From OLB19 sp964624165 (GTDB taxonomy: Bacteria; Patescibacteriota; Minisyncoccia; Phycocordibacterales; UBA918): a DNA stretch of 23,268 nt. The notes beneath the pieces were generated by a model. That model was not told the origin of the DNA. It worked only from the letters and a program-made list of their open reading frames with translations, and searched no databases. Positions 6,028-11,581 of this stretch are shown piece after piece. The position numbers and the translations under genes were made by a program. The stretch lies in assembly GCA_964624165.1 (NCBI GenBank), contig CAZUWG010000008.1, positions 1 to 23,268 of the forward strand, read 5' to 3'. The stretch's first letter is position 1; the number at the start of each line of letters is the position of its first letter.

Positions 6028-6104
6028 AAAAAAAGCCTGAAGGAATCGGGAGCTGATCGGGGTGGGGGATCCGCTGCCGGTGCCTTCAGGCCTTCTGCTT
6101 TTTT
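6028..6104. terminator. Elaborate bidirectional terminator-like hairpin
   Basis: GCCTGAAGG (6035-6043) pairs with CCTTCAGGC (6083-6091). Inside, CGGGAGC pairs with GCTGCCG with one mismatch, then a GATC/GATC pair closes a G-rich loop. It is flanked by seven A on the left and six T on the right (6099-6104), so it could terminate transcripts from both directions. The two-tier stem is unusual for a plain terminator. Confidence 0.55.
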
Positions 6105-6151
6105 GAAGCGAGGTGTATCTACTATGTAAGACAAATGGTGCCTTGTGATGG

Positions 6152-6268
6152 GTGTCTAGCTCCTCCAGTCGCTACGCCGACGTACCCTCGTATGAGACAC
6201 ATGCTCGCTTCGGGACTCAAAACGCAAAAGTGAGAAGTGCGCTATCGGACATGCCGATGATTTGAGTC
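6152..6268. ncRNA. Possible structured RNA with a three-way junction
   Basis: The outer stem GACTCAAA/TTTGAGTC (6214-6221, 6261-6268) encloses two hairpins: CGCA/TGCG (6223-6226, 6238-6241) and ATCGG/CCGAT (6244-6248, 6254-6258). Just upstream, GTGTCT/AGACAC (6152-6157, 6195-6200) encloses GTCG/CGAC (6168-6181). Nested stems like these suggest a folded RNA, but the stems are short and strand and ends are unknown. It does not match the conserved cores of RNase P RNA, tmRNA or SRP RNA that I can recall. Confidence 0.3.
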
Positions 6269-6286
6269 ACATAAGATGGGAATGTT

Positions 6287-6385
6287 ATGAACGAATTTTA
6301 TTGCATATTACTATTGCAATTATTGATGGAATGTACAATTGAGGGGAACCTTCTAGGCTTTCTTTTCTACAAAAAGAAAATATAG
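6287..6385 (+). CDS. Possible 32-residue hydrophobic peptide
   Basis: The frame reads MNEFYCILLLQLLMEC and continues through GNLLGFLFY to a KKKI tail. A hydrophobic stretch with a basic end resembles small membrane peptides such as type I toxins. Support is weak: one short frame, no clear Shine-Dalgarno, and only a loose CATAAG box upstream. It may be chance. Confidence 0.2.
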   Translation: MNEFYCILLLQLLMECTIEGNLLGFLFYKKKI

Positions 6386-6424
6386 AAACTTCTTCCTGTC
6401 CTTTGCGGACCTGCTAGTATCATA

Positions 6425-6476
6425 TGTCCTTTACAAGTAGTTGTAAAGGACATTAAGTGGGGATAACTGTGGACAA
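6425..6476. promoter_or_regulatory. 12-bp inverted repeat next to two DnaA-box-like 9-mers
   Basis: TGTCCTTTACAA (6425-6436) and TTGTAAAGGACA (6441-6452) are perfect inverted repeats around GTAG. They are followed by TGGGGATAA (6458-6466) and TGTGGACAA (6468-6476), which on the minus strand read TTATCCCCA and TTGTCCACA, each 8/9 to the DnaA box. The neighbourhood at 6290-6390 is AT-rich. It could be an operator, a part of an origin, or a replication-linked site. Confidence 0.4.
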
Positions 6477-6534
6477 CTCCAACCAACCTGTCCTTTAGAG
6501 TATGGTTGCGGCTTTTCTTTCACTGCTACACCAC

Positions 6535-7344
6535 TTATTCTATCTCCATGATATCCACAGACACCGGACAATGATCACTTCCGTACACATCCTTGTGGAT
6601 TGTAGCTCGCTTCAAGAGCGGTACTAGCGCCTTACCTGCCATTACATAATCAATCCGCCAGCCGACATTTCGTTCTCGCGCCTTATTAAAATGACTCCAC
6701 CATGTATAGTGTCCATTCCCTTTTGTGAAGCACCGAAATGTGTCAACAAAGCCGGCCGTGAGCATGGCGTCTAAGCCAGCTCGTTCCTTAGTGGTAAATC
6801 CTTTTTTACCTTTATTTTCTTTCGGCCTAGCTAAATCGTCTTCCGTATGCGCAACATTAAAATCTCCGCAGAAGAATAATGGCTTCTTGGCTTCAAGGCG
6901 TTTCATATAAGTAAGAAACGCCGGATCCCAAGCTTCACGCATTGGAATTCGTGATAGATCTTCTTTCGCGTTTGGGGTGTAGGCTGTTGCTACATAATAA
7001 TGAGGGAACTCCACCGCCAGTACCCGCCCTTCATTGGTGGTGTCTCCATATTCATCTGTAAGGTTATACTGTTCTACGATATCTTCCGGTATGCCATACA
7101 GTACCTCCAGCGGCTCTATCTTGCTCCAGATAGCCGTCCCTGAGTAGCCTTTTTTTTCTGCTGAATGCCAATACTGGTGGTAGGCTTGGTACTTTTCAGC
7201 AAAGGAATCAACGACCTGCGCTTCTTGTGCCTTGGTTTCTTGTAAACACAGCACATCAGGATCGTGAGCAGAGATAAATGCTTCGAGGAGGCCTTTGCGT
7301 TCCACGGCGCGGATGCCGTTTACGTTCCATGAGTAGAGTTTCAT
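6535..7344 (-). CDS. xthA: Exodeoxyribonuclease III family AP endonuclease
   Basis: The enzyme cuts abasic sites and removes 3'-blocking ends in base-excision repair. The 269-residue protein has the full EEP-fold signature: YSWNVNGIRA (2-13), LCLQETKAQ (Glu metal ligand), a GYSGTAIWSK block, CGDFNVAH (Asp/Asn), GWRIDYVM, and the C-terminal GSDHCPV (Asp-His). The start is ATG at 7344. A TACACT box (7351-7356 on the minus strand) ends 6 nt upstream, so the mRNA is predicted to be leaderless. Longer in-frame starts run through the promoter and the inverted repeat and are rejected. Confidence 0.95.
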   Translation of the reverse strand: MKLYSWNVNGIRAVERKGLLEAFISAHDPDVLCLQETKAQEAQVVDSFAEKYQAYHQYWHSAEKKGYSGTAIWSKIEPLEVLYGIPEDIVEQYNLTDEYGDTTNEGRVLAVEFPHYYVATAYTPNAKEDLSRIPMREAWDPAFLTYMKRLEAKKPLFFCGDFNVAHTEDDLARPKENKGKKGFTTKERAGLDAMLTAGFVDTFRCFTKGNGHYTWWSHFNKARERNVGWRIDYVMAGKALVPLLKRATIHKDVYGSDHCPVSVDIMEIE

Positions 7345-7350
7345 GAGGGT

Positions 7351-7471
7351 AGTGTAACGTATGGCGGCGGGTTTGGGAAGCAAAACCCCCCCCAAAAGGT
7401 AAAAAGTGGAATAAAATTTTCCCTGTTGGGGGGGTGTTTCCAACCCCAACCCCCCCGCCATACGTTACACT
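7351..7471. repeat. 121-bp imperfect inverted repeat with outward promoters
   Basis: The outer 17 bp are perfect: AGTGTAACGTATGGCGG (7351-7367) and its complement (7455-7471). The arms continue inwards as similar G/C-run sequences (GGGTTTGGG, then CCCCCCCC, then AGG-AAAA) with small gaps, reaching the centre near 7411. Each arm end contains CGTTACACT reading outwards. The left copy supplies the xthA -10. The right copy abuts the TGCTATACT promoter of the small membrane protein. It may be a MITE-like element or an inverted promoter duplication. Confidence 0.6.
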
Positions 7472-7472
7472 T

Positions 7473-7481
7473 TGCTATACT
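7473..7481 (+). promoter_or_regulatory. Extended -10 promoter of the small membrane protein gene
   Basis: TGCTATACT matches the extended -10 form. It ends 28 nt before ATG 7510, so a leader of about 22 nt is predicted, longer than at most promoters in this window. Confidence 0.5.
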
Positions 7482-7509
7482 ATATGCATAATCATTAGTT
7501 ACCTTATAT

Positions 7510-7740
7510 ATGAAGCTTTCACACAAAGCCGGGCTCGGCGATACATTTTATTCGCCAAATGACACCCTGCCGTACATTGCTACTCACACCATGAAACTTG
7601 GATTCAAGTTTGGCGTTGGTTTTACCATCGGCGTTGCTGTGGTGTGTGTTTTGCTTTTTTTGCTAGCGACCTTATCTATACATTTACTTATTCCTCTCAC
7701 TCTTGAGCTCCTACCTGATTTGTTTCAACCTATTTCTTAA
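7510..7740 (+). CDS. Small single-span membrane protein of unknown function
   Basis: The 76-residue product has a 27-residue polar start and one strong hydrophobic segment (about 36-58: VGFTIGVAVVCVLLFLLATL). I recognise no family. An internal ATG at 7591 would give a 49-residue protein that starts just before the membrane segment, and it may be the real start. The frame ends before two long hairpins. Confidence 0.45.
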   Translation: MKLSHKAGLGDTFYSPNDTLPYIATHTMKLGFKFGVGFTIGVAVVCVLLFLLATLSIHLLIPLTLELLPDLFQPIS

Positions 7741-7764
7741 GGGTGAGTAGGGGAAGGTAAATGG

Positions 7765-7815
7765 ATACATCGCCCCCAAGGCCAGGGCTCTGCCCTGGCC
7801 TTGGGGGCGATGTAT
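7765..7815. terminator. 24-bp perfect hairpin
   Basis: Arms 7765-7788 and 7792-7815 pair without mismatch over 24 bp around loop TCT. This is the longest perfect stem in the window. It is mostly GC and no T-tract follows. It lies after the small membrane protein gene. Confidence 0.6.
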
Positions 7816-7896
7816 ACTCACAGCCCTTTCCATTTTTGATAATGTGTGCTTTACTACACATACAAAGCAGTTCTCTCTTAAGGATATTTCGGGAGG

Positions 7897-7934
7897 CGGG
7901 AGGATGAGAAGGGCATGCCCTCCTCATCCTCCCG
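7897..7934. other. 38-bp near-perfect palindrome upstream of the cold-shock gene
   Basis: CGGGAGGATGAG (7897-7908) pairs with CTCATCCTCCCG (7923-7934). After one A-C mismatch the inner AGGGCATGCCCT is itself a palindrome. It lies 59 bp before the cold-shock gene. It could end an upstream transcript or form the 5' leader of the cold-shock mRNA. Confidence 0.5.
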
Positions 7935-7992
7935 CACACAAGAAGTAGCGCGAGGTAGACGGTTTTGGTTAAACATAAATATATACATATAT

Positions 7993-8226
7993 ATGAACGG
8001 TGTAGTTGTAAAATTGATTACGGAGAAGGGATTTGGTTTTATCCAACCAGAAGGCGGTGAGAAGGACTTGTTCTTCCACGCTCGCTCAGTAGTCGGAGAT
8101 GTTGTCTATGATGAATTGCAAGAAGGTGACAAAGTTACTTTCGAGCTTGAAGACGGTCCTAAGGGTCAGTCTGCAATCAACGTAGAGAAGGTAGCAAGCG
8201 CAGAGCAAGAAGCACAAGCAGCATAA
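7993..8226 (+). CDS. Cold-shock domain protein (CspA family)
   Basis: This 77-residue single CSD protein binds single-stranded RNA and DNA. It has the RNP1 motif KGFGFI (about 12-17) and the RNP2-type motif DLFFHAR, then the usual DELQEGDKVTFELEDGPKG loop. A short Ala/Glu-rich tail follows. ATG at 7993 fits the family start. The upstream 25 bp are very AT-rich (TAAATATATACATATAT). There is no Shine-Dalgarno. CspA mRNAs are often controlled by leader structure, and a long hairpin lies just upstream. Confidence 0.93.
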   Translation: MNGVVVKLITEKGFGFIQPEGGEKDLFFHARSVVGDVVYDELQEGDKVTFELEDGPKGQSAINVEKVASAEQEAQAA

Positions 8227-8232
8227 GGCTGT

Positions 8233-8271
8233 AAAAAATAGGGCGCGGCCATAGGCCGCGCCCTATTTTTT
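8233..8271. terminator. 18-bp bidirectional intrinsic terminator after the cold-shock gene
   Basis: Arms 8233-8250 and 8254-8271 pair perfectly over 18 bp, with a GC core and A6/T6 ends, around loop ATA. This is a classic intrinsic terminator on both strands. Confidence 0.93.
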
Positions 8272-8305
8272 ATTTCCTGACAAGAGTCCCTCCTGATAGA
8301 AAGTA

Positions 8306-8314
8306 TGCTACGCT
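8306..8314 (+). promoter_or_regulatory. Extended -10 promoter of the first SurA-N-like gene
   Basis: TGCTACGCT ends 8 nt before ATG 8323. The in-frame ATG at 8305 overlaps this box, so the downstream ATG is the better start. Confidence 0.5.
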
Positions 8315-8322
8315 TACTAGGT

Positions 8323-8997
8323 ATGAAAAAAATCATTGGAATTATTATTATTGGACTTATTCTCGTTGCAGGATATATCCTAGTCACAAAAGAAAAAGAA
8401 CCCACTATCACTACCGAACGTAACGCAGTCGCCGCTACAGTAAACGGCGAAACCATCACCGGCGATGAGGTGCGTGTACAGATCGAGCGCATCACGTCAT
8501 ACCAGGGTACGCGGTTTTTTGATATGAACGACGAAGACCGTCAGCGCGTCTATAGCGAAGCTCTCGATACACTCATCAAAGCAGAAGTGCTCGCCCAGAC
8601 GGTCCGCGGTGCCGGCGTCTCTGTTTCGTCCGAAGCAATTGATGCGAGCATTAGTGCCTTCGCAGAGGCGATGGGTGGCCTAGCCGCCCTCGAAGCCACG
8701 CTTGAGCGCGAAGGCAAGGATCTACGTGACCTTCGTCAAGAAATGAAAGAGAGCCTCTTAAACCAGGCCTATTTTGATAGCATCTTACCACTTGGAGAGA
8801 TCACAATCTCTGAAGAGGAGATTGTAAGTCAATTTAATACCTGGGTGAAAAATGCTGAAGCTTCGCAAGAACCCGTACCGACCTTCGAAGAAGCCCGCCC
8901 CATTATCGAGGCTGAGCTTCGGGGGCTTGAGCGCGAAGTTCAAATCCGTGCCCATATTGACGAATTGCTGTCTGCTGCGGATATTAAAAAATCGTAA
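8323..8997 (+). CDS. Membrane-anchored SurA-N-like protein (first copy)
   Basis: The 224-residue protein has an N-terminal signal anchor (IIGIIIIGLILVAGYILV, about 4-22). The rest resembles the SurA/PrsA N-terminal chaperone domain, starting ATVNGETITGDEVRVQIE and then helical segments with SEALDTLIKAEVLAQ and ISEEEIVSQFN. No parvulin PPIase domain is present. It is probably an extracytoplasmic chaperone for secreted proteins; that role is inferred from the fold. The next gene is a paralogue on the same strand 42 nt away. The start at 8323 is chosen from the promoter position. Confidence 0.8.
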   Translation: MKKIIGIIIIGLILVAGYILVTKEKEPTITTERNAVAATVNGETITGDEVRVQIERITSYQGTRFFDMNDEDRQRVYSEALDTLIKAEVLAQTVRGAGVSVSSEAIDASISAFAEAMGGLAALEATLEREGKDLRDLRQEMKESLLNQAYFDSILPLGEITISEEEIVSQFNTWVKNAEASQEPVPTFEEARPIIEAELRGLEREVQIRAHIDELLSAADIKKS

Positions 8998-9039
8998 ACA
9001 AACTGTGGTAGTCTAAAGAACATAGTTAATAAAAAATAT

Positions 9040-9825
9040 ATGAACGAAACTATACAAAACGAATCAACAACTACAAAAAAATCTTCAAAAAGCTACTTAT
9101 TCTGGATTTTAGCACTAGTAGCTCTTGGTATATTTGCATACTTTGTCTTTGGTTCTGATCGCGGCGGTGAAGCCGATCGAATAGTATTTCCTGATGACAC
9201 TGCAATGATCGAAGGGCTTCCGACTGACGACCAAACTGTCGTAGCTACCATCAATGACGAGCCGCTCACCCAAGGTGAGGTCAACCAGCTCATCAACAGC
9301 GACCTTATCGGGCGCGGCGTGAGCTTTGCTGATCTGCCAGAGGAAGAGCAACAAAGCATCCAGTCACAAAGCGTTGAGTTAATGATTGATTACAAAGTAC
9401 TCCTTCAGGCAGCCTATGCATCAAATGTCACCATCGACGAGACAGCTGCCGCTACACAGATCGATGCTATAAAGTCACAATTTACAGAAGAGGAGTTTCA
9501 ATCACAACTCACACAACTCAATGTGACCGAGGAACAGTTGTCTAAAACCCTTCGCGACAGCTTGGTAATCGACGCTTATATTAAAAACGAAGTCCTAAAT
9601 GAGCCGGTAACAGTCTCTGAGGATGAGATCAATACCCAGATTGCTCAAATTGCGGAAGATGCTGGCGGGCAAGCAGCACTTGATGCCCAATTGAGCGAAA
9701 TGGGTATGGAAACAAAACTATTCCGAGAAAATATTCGTCAGGGAATTGAGGCAGAAAAGCAGCAGGTAGTGATCCAGACGAAGATTGAAAGCCTAAAAAG
9801 CACAGCTAAGATTGAACGCAAATAA
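9040..9825 (+). CDS. Membrane-anchored SurA-N-like protein (second copy)
   Basis: The 261-residue protein has a short polar N-terminal tail, a membrane anchor (about 19-37: YLFWILALVALGIFAYFVF) and a SurA-N-like domain starting VATINDEPLTQGEVNQLI. VTIDETAAATQID and VTVSEDEINTQIAQ parallel blocks of the preceding gene, so the two are likely tandem paralogues. It also has no PPIase domain. A possible extended -10, TGGTAGTCT, lies upstream near 9007-9015, so it may have its own promoter as well as read-through. Confidence 0.78.
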   Translation: MNETIQNESTTTKKSSKSYLFWILALVALGIFAYFVFGSDRGGEADRIVFPDDTAMIEGLPTDDQTVVATINDEPLTQGEVNQLINSDLIGRGVSFADLPEEEQQSIQSQSVELMIDYKVLLQAAYASNVTIDETAAATQIDAIKSQFTEEEFQSQLTQLNVTEEQLSKTLRDSLVIDAYIKNEVLNEPVTVSEDEINTQIAQIAEDAGGQAALDAQLSEMGMETKLFRENIRQGIEAEKQQVVIQTKIESLKSTAKIERK

Positions 9826-9833
9826 AGACACCT

Positions 9834-9920
9834 AAAAAGGGCCGGCCAAAGCCATGTTTTCAAGCAGCACTCGCAGTATTGAAAATAGCGCACACCATTG
9901 TGGTATGGCCGGCCTTTTTT
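9834..9920 (+). terminator. Terminator with a large structured loop
   Basis: GGCCGGCC (9840-9847) pairs with GGCCGGCC (9907-9914), with A5 before and T6 after. The 59-nt loop is itself folded: CCAT/ATGG near its base and TTTTCAA/TTGAAAA (9857-9863, 9879-9885). It ends the SurA-like operon. The size and inner stems are more than termination needs. Confidence 0.7.
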
Positions 9921-9981
9921 ATTACCCCTCAGTTTTGACAAACAAAAAATCTGTGTCCAAACTTGCCTTTTTATGCATATA

Positions 9982-9990
9982 TGCTACACT
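9982..9990 (+). promoter_or_regulatory. rpsO: Extended -10 promoter of rpsO
   Basis: TGCTACACT gives a predicted start near 9997, leaving a leader of about 82 nt before the ATG. This is far longer than at other genes here. Confidence 0.6.
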
Positions 9991-9996
9991 TTAGAC

Positions 9997-10078
9997 ACCT
10001 TCGCGGGTTATACGTGAATGGTTGCTGGTAGTGCCATATGGTGCTGTATCTAATCAAGTGCCATTCATTCACATATTT
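9997..10078 (+). promoter_or_regulatory. Candidate S15 autoregulatory leader
   Basis: GTGAATG (10014-10020) can pair with CATTCAC (10066-10072). In a shifted register GAATGG (10016-10021) can pair with CCATTC (10061-10066). Between them a hairpin AGTGCC-ATAT-GGTGCT (10030-10045) contains two G-U pairs next to G-C pairs. S15 represses its own mRNA through leader structures in several bacteria, often recognising G-U/G-C motifs. Two alternative pairings close to the start codon fit such a switch. Confidence 0.5.
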
Positions 10079-10345
10079 ATGTTAAGCAAAAGACAAAAAG
10101 CGAACGCTCTCAAAGATGTACGTCGTCATGACGCCGATACTGGTTCTCCAGAGGCACAAGTGGCGTTGCTTACAAAGCGCATCAATGAGCTCTCAACGCA
10201 CCTCAAGAAAAACGCGAAAGATTTTCACTCTCGCCGAGGACTCTTGCAGATGGTAGCGGATCGCCGCCGCCACTTGCGCTACCTCGAACGAAAAGATATG
10301 AAAGCGTACCAAGCCATCCTAAAGAAGCTTGGCTTGAAAAAATAA
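10079..10345 (+). CDS. rpsO: 30S ribosomal protein S15
   Basis: This 88-residue protein binds 16S rRNA early in 30S assembly. Family motifs are DTGSPEAQVALLTKRINELSTHL and the DFHSRRGLLQMVADRRRHLRYL block, with a basic C terminus. The length is normal. ATG at 10079 matches the usual MLSKRQK-type start. The upstream frame is the leader and is not coding. Confidence 0.98.
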   Translation: MLSKRQKANALKDVRRHDADTGSPEAQVALLTKRINELSTHLKKNAKDFHSRRGLLQMVADRRRHLRYLERKDMKAYQAILKKLGLKK

Positions 10346-10383
10346 AGTAATGAAACGGCGATTTATTCGCCGTTTCATTACTT
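10345..10383. terminator. 17-bp hairpin terminator overlapping the rpsO stop codon
   Basis: Arms 10345-10361 and 10367-10383 pair perfectly over 17 bp with loop TTTAT. The stem begins at the last base of the stop codon. The T content downstream is low. Confidence 0.75.
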
Positions 10384-10423
10384 ACCATTGCGAAGTTTTT
10401 AATAAAAAATAAGAAGATATTTT

Positions 10424-11008
10424 ATGTCTATAATTAAACACCCTGAACAAAGGGTTGCGATGTTTATCGATACGCAAAACCTCTACCACAGTGCCAAGCA
10501 CCTATACAAAGCCAAGGTAAACTTCGGTGCGGTTGTAGAAGAAGCGCTGGGAGGCCGGCGTCTTGTGCGCACTATTTCATACGTAGTCAATACTGAAAGC
10601 GGGGAAGAGATGCCTTTTTTTGAGGCGATGGAGAAAGCAGGAATTGAGATCAAAACCAAAGATCTCCAGATTTTTTACGGCGGCGCTAAAAAGGCCGACT
10701 GGGATGTGGGTATGGCGATTGACGCTATTAAGCTCTCAAAAAAAGTCGATGCTATAATTTTGGCAACTGGTGACGGAGATTTTATTCCGCTCGTGGAATA
10801 CCTCCAAAACCAAGGCTGTCAGGTCGAGGTTATTACCTTTGGACGAAGCGCCTCAGGTATGCTCAAAGAAGTAGCTGACGACTTTATCGATCTTGATGAG
10901 CAAAGTCGAAAGTTCCTCATGCAAAAGCGTCGCCCAAAAAAGCGCGCCAATACAAAAAAAGCTACCGGCAACACACTCGTATCCGGTACAGACACCGACA
11001 ACCTTTAG
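10424..11008 (+). CDS. NYN-domain protein (LabA/DUF88 family), putative RNase
   Basis: The 194-residue protein has a PIN-like NYN domain: VAMFIDTQNLYH (Asp16, Asn19), KADWDVGMAID (Asp92, Asp94, Asp100) and ILATGDGDFIPLV (Asp117, Asp119). These acidic residues form the metal site of NYN nucleases. A basic tail (KRRPKKRANTKKA, about 168-180) may bind RNA. The native substrate is unknown. There is no Shine-Dalgarno. The gene lies between rpsO and an unknown gene and has hairpins on both sides, so it is probably a single transcription unit. Confidence 0.88.
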   Translation: MSIIKHPEQRVAMFIDTQNLYHSAKHLYKAKVNFGAVVEEALGGRRLVRTISYVVNTESGEEMPFFEAMEKAGIEIKTKDLQIFYGGAKKADWDVGMAIDAIKLSKKVDAIILATGDGDFIPLVEYLQNQGCQVEVITFGRSASGMLKEVADDFIDLDEQSRKFLMQKRRPKKRANTKKATGNTLVSGTDTDNL

Positions 11009-11011
11009 TCA

Positions 11012-11058
11012 AAGCACAAACGCGGCGGCGGGCACAGCCCGCCGCCGCTTTTGTGCTT
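11012..11058. terminator. 22-bp hairpin terminator after the NYN gene
   Basis: Arms 11012-11033 and 11037-11058 pair over 22 bp with a single C-T mismatch around loop ACA. The core is eleven or more G-C pairs. Confidence 0.8.
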
Positions 11059-11115
11059 GCATCCCCGCCAAATATATCGTACTGTCTCAAAAGACTGTAA
11101 GGAAAGGACAGGAAC

Positions 11116-11484
11116 ATGGCAGAGTACCTGCAAGCAATCGACACATTTCTTCAAAAGTATGAGGTTTCAAAAGCGGGTCAAAAACTCGCACGCGGACTGC
11201 CCGACTGGCATCACTACTGTAGAAAGAACGCCACCCACTTCTTTCGTGATGAAATACACATCTACTTCTTGAATGAAGAACTTCGCAACGACTTTTTGCG
11301 GACACTTGAGATCAGTGAAAATGATCAATGTATCCCACCGGGTGATGCGAGAAGGATCTTTGCTGCTTTCATGGAGCTTGTAAAACACCAAGAAGGTGTA
11401 GCTGAGCAAGACCCATTCTCACTTTTGGGTCATACGCTTGCCCTCGCTCGTGTCCTCATCCGCGGCAGCGTGTCTCGCACATGA
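11116..11484 (+). CDS. Unknown soluble 122-residue protein with a strong Shine-Dalgarno
   Basis: I do not recognise the family. The protein is acidic to neutral and mostly helical by composition, rich in aromatic and charged residues (DWHHYCRKNATHFFRDEIHIYFL), with one cysteine pair candidate only (Cys35, Cys90 region). No signal peptide or membrane segment is visible. AAAGGA (11103-11108) lies 7 nt before the ATG, an ideal Shine-Dalgarno, unlike most genes here. A GTCT-CAAA-AGAC hairpin lies just upstream. It has its own intrinsic terminator. Confidence 0.7.
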   Translation: MAEYLQAIDTFLQKYEVSKAGQKLARGLPDWHHYCRKNATHFFRDEIHIYFLNEELRNDFLRTLEISENDQCIPPGDARRIFAAFMELVKHQEGVAEQDPFSLLGHTLALARVLIRGSVSRT

Positions 11485-11498
11485 AACACCCCGCCCTC

Positions 11499-11530
11499 AA
11501 AGCCGCGCGCTCGAGCGCGGCTTTCTTTTT
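11499..11530 (+). terminator. Intrinsic terminator after the unknown 122-aa gene
   Basis: AAAGCCGCGC (11499-11508) pairs with GCGCGGCTTT (11515-11524) around GCTCGA. CTTTTT follows, giving a good T-tract. Confidence 0.9.
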
Positions 11531-11566
11531 GTCTGTGTATTGAAGACCGATTTTTAGACTAAACTA

Positions 11567-11575
11567 TGAGATACT
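11567..11575 (+). promoter_or_regulatory. Extended -10 promoter of the long membrane protein gene
   Basis: TGAGATACT has the TGn extension and ends 6 nt before ATG 11582, matching the short-spacing pattern. Confidence 0.45.
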
Positions 11576-11581
11576 AGGGAC

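Larger units (their letters stand above)
5921..6534. other. Longest non-coding region of the window (614 bp)
   Basis: No gene of normal size is seen on either strand. It contains a small hairpin TCTGGGCA/TGCCCAGA (5993-6012), a bidirectional terminator-like hairpin (6028-6104), a possible folded RNA (6152-6268), a 32-codon hydrophobic open frame (6287-6385), a TTTCTTTT/AAAAGAAA hairpin near 6360-6380, and a palindrome followed by two DnaA-box-like 9-mers (6425-6476). The word TGTCCTTT occurs three times and its complement once between 6397 and 6495. Confidence 0.6.
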
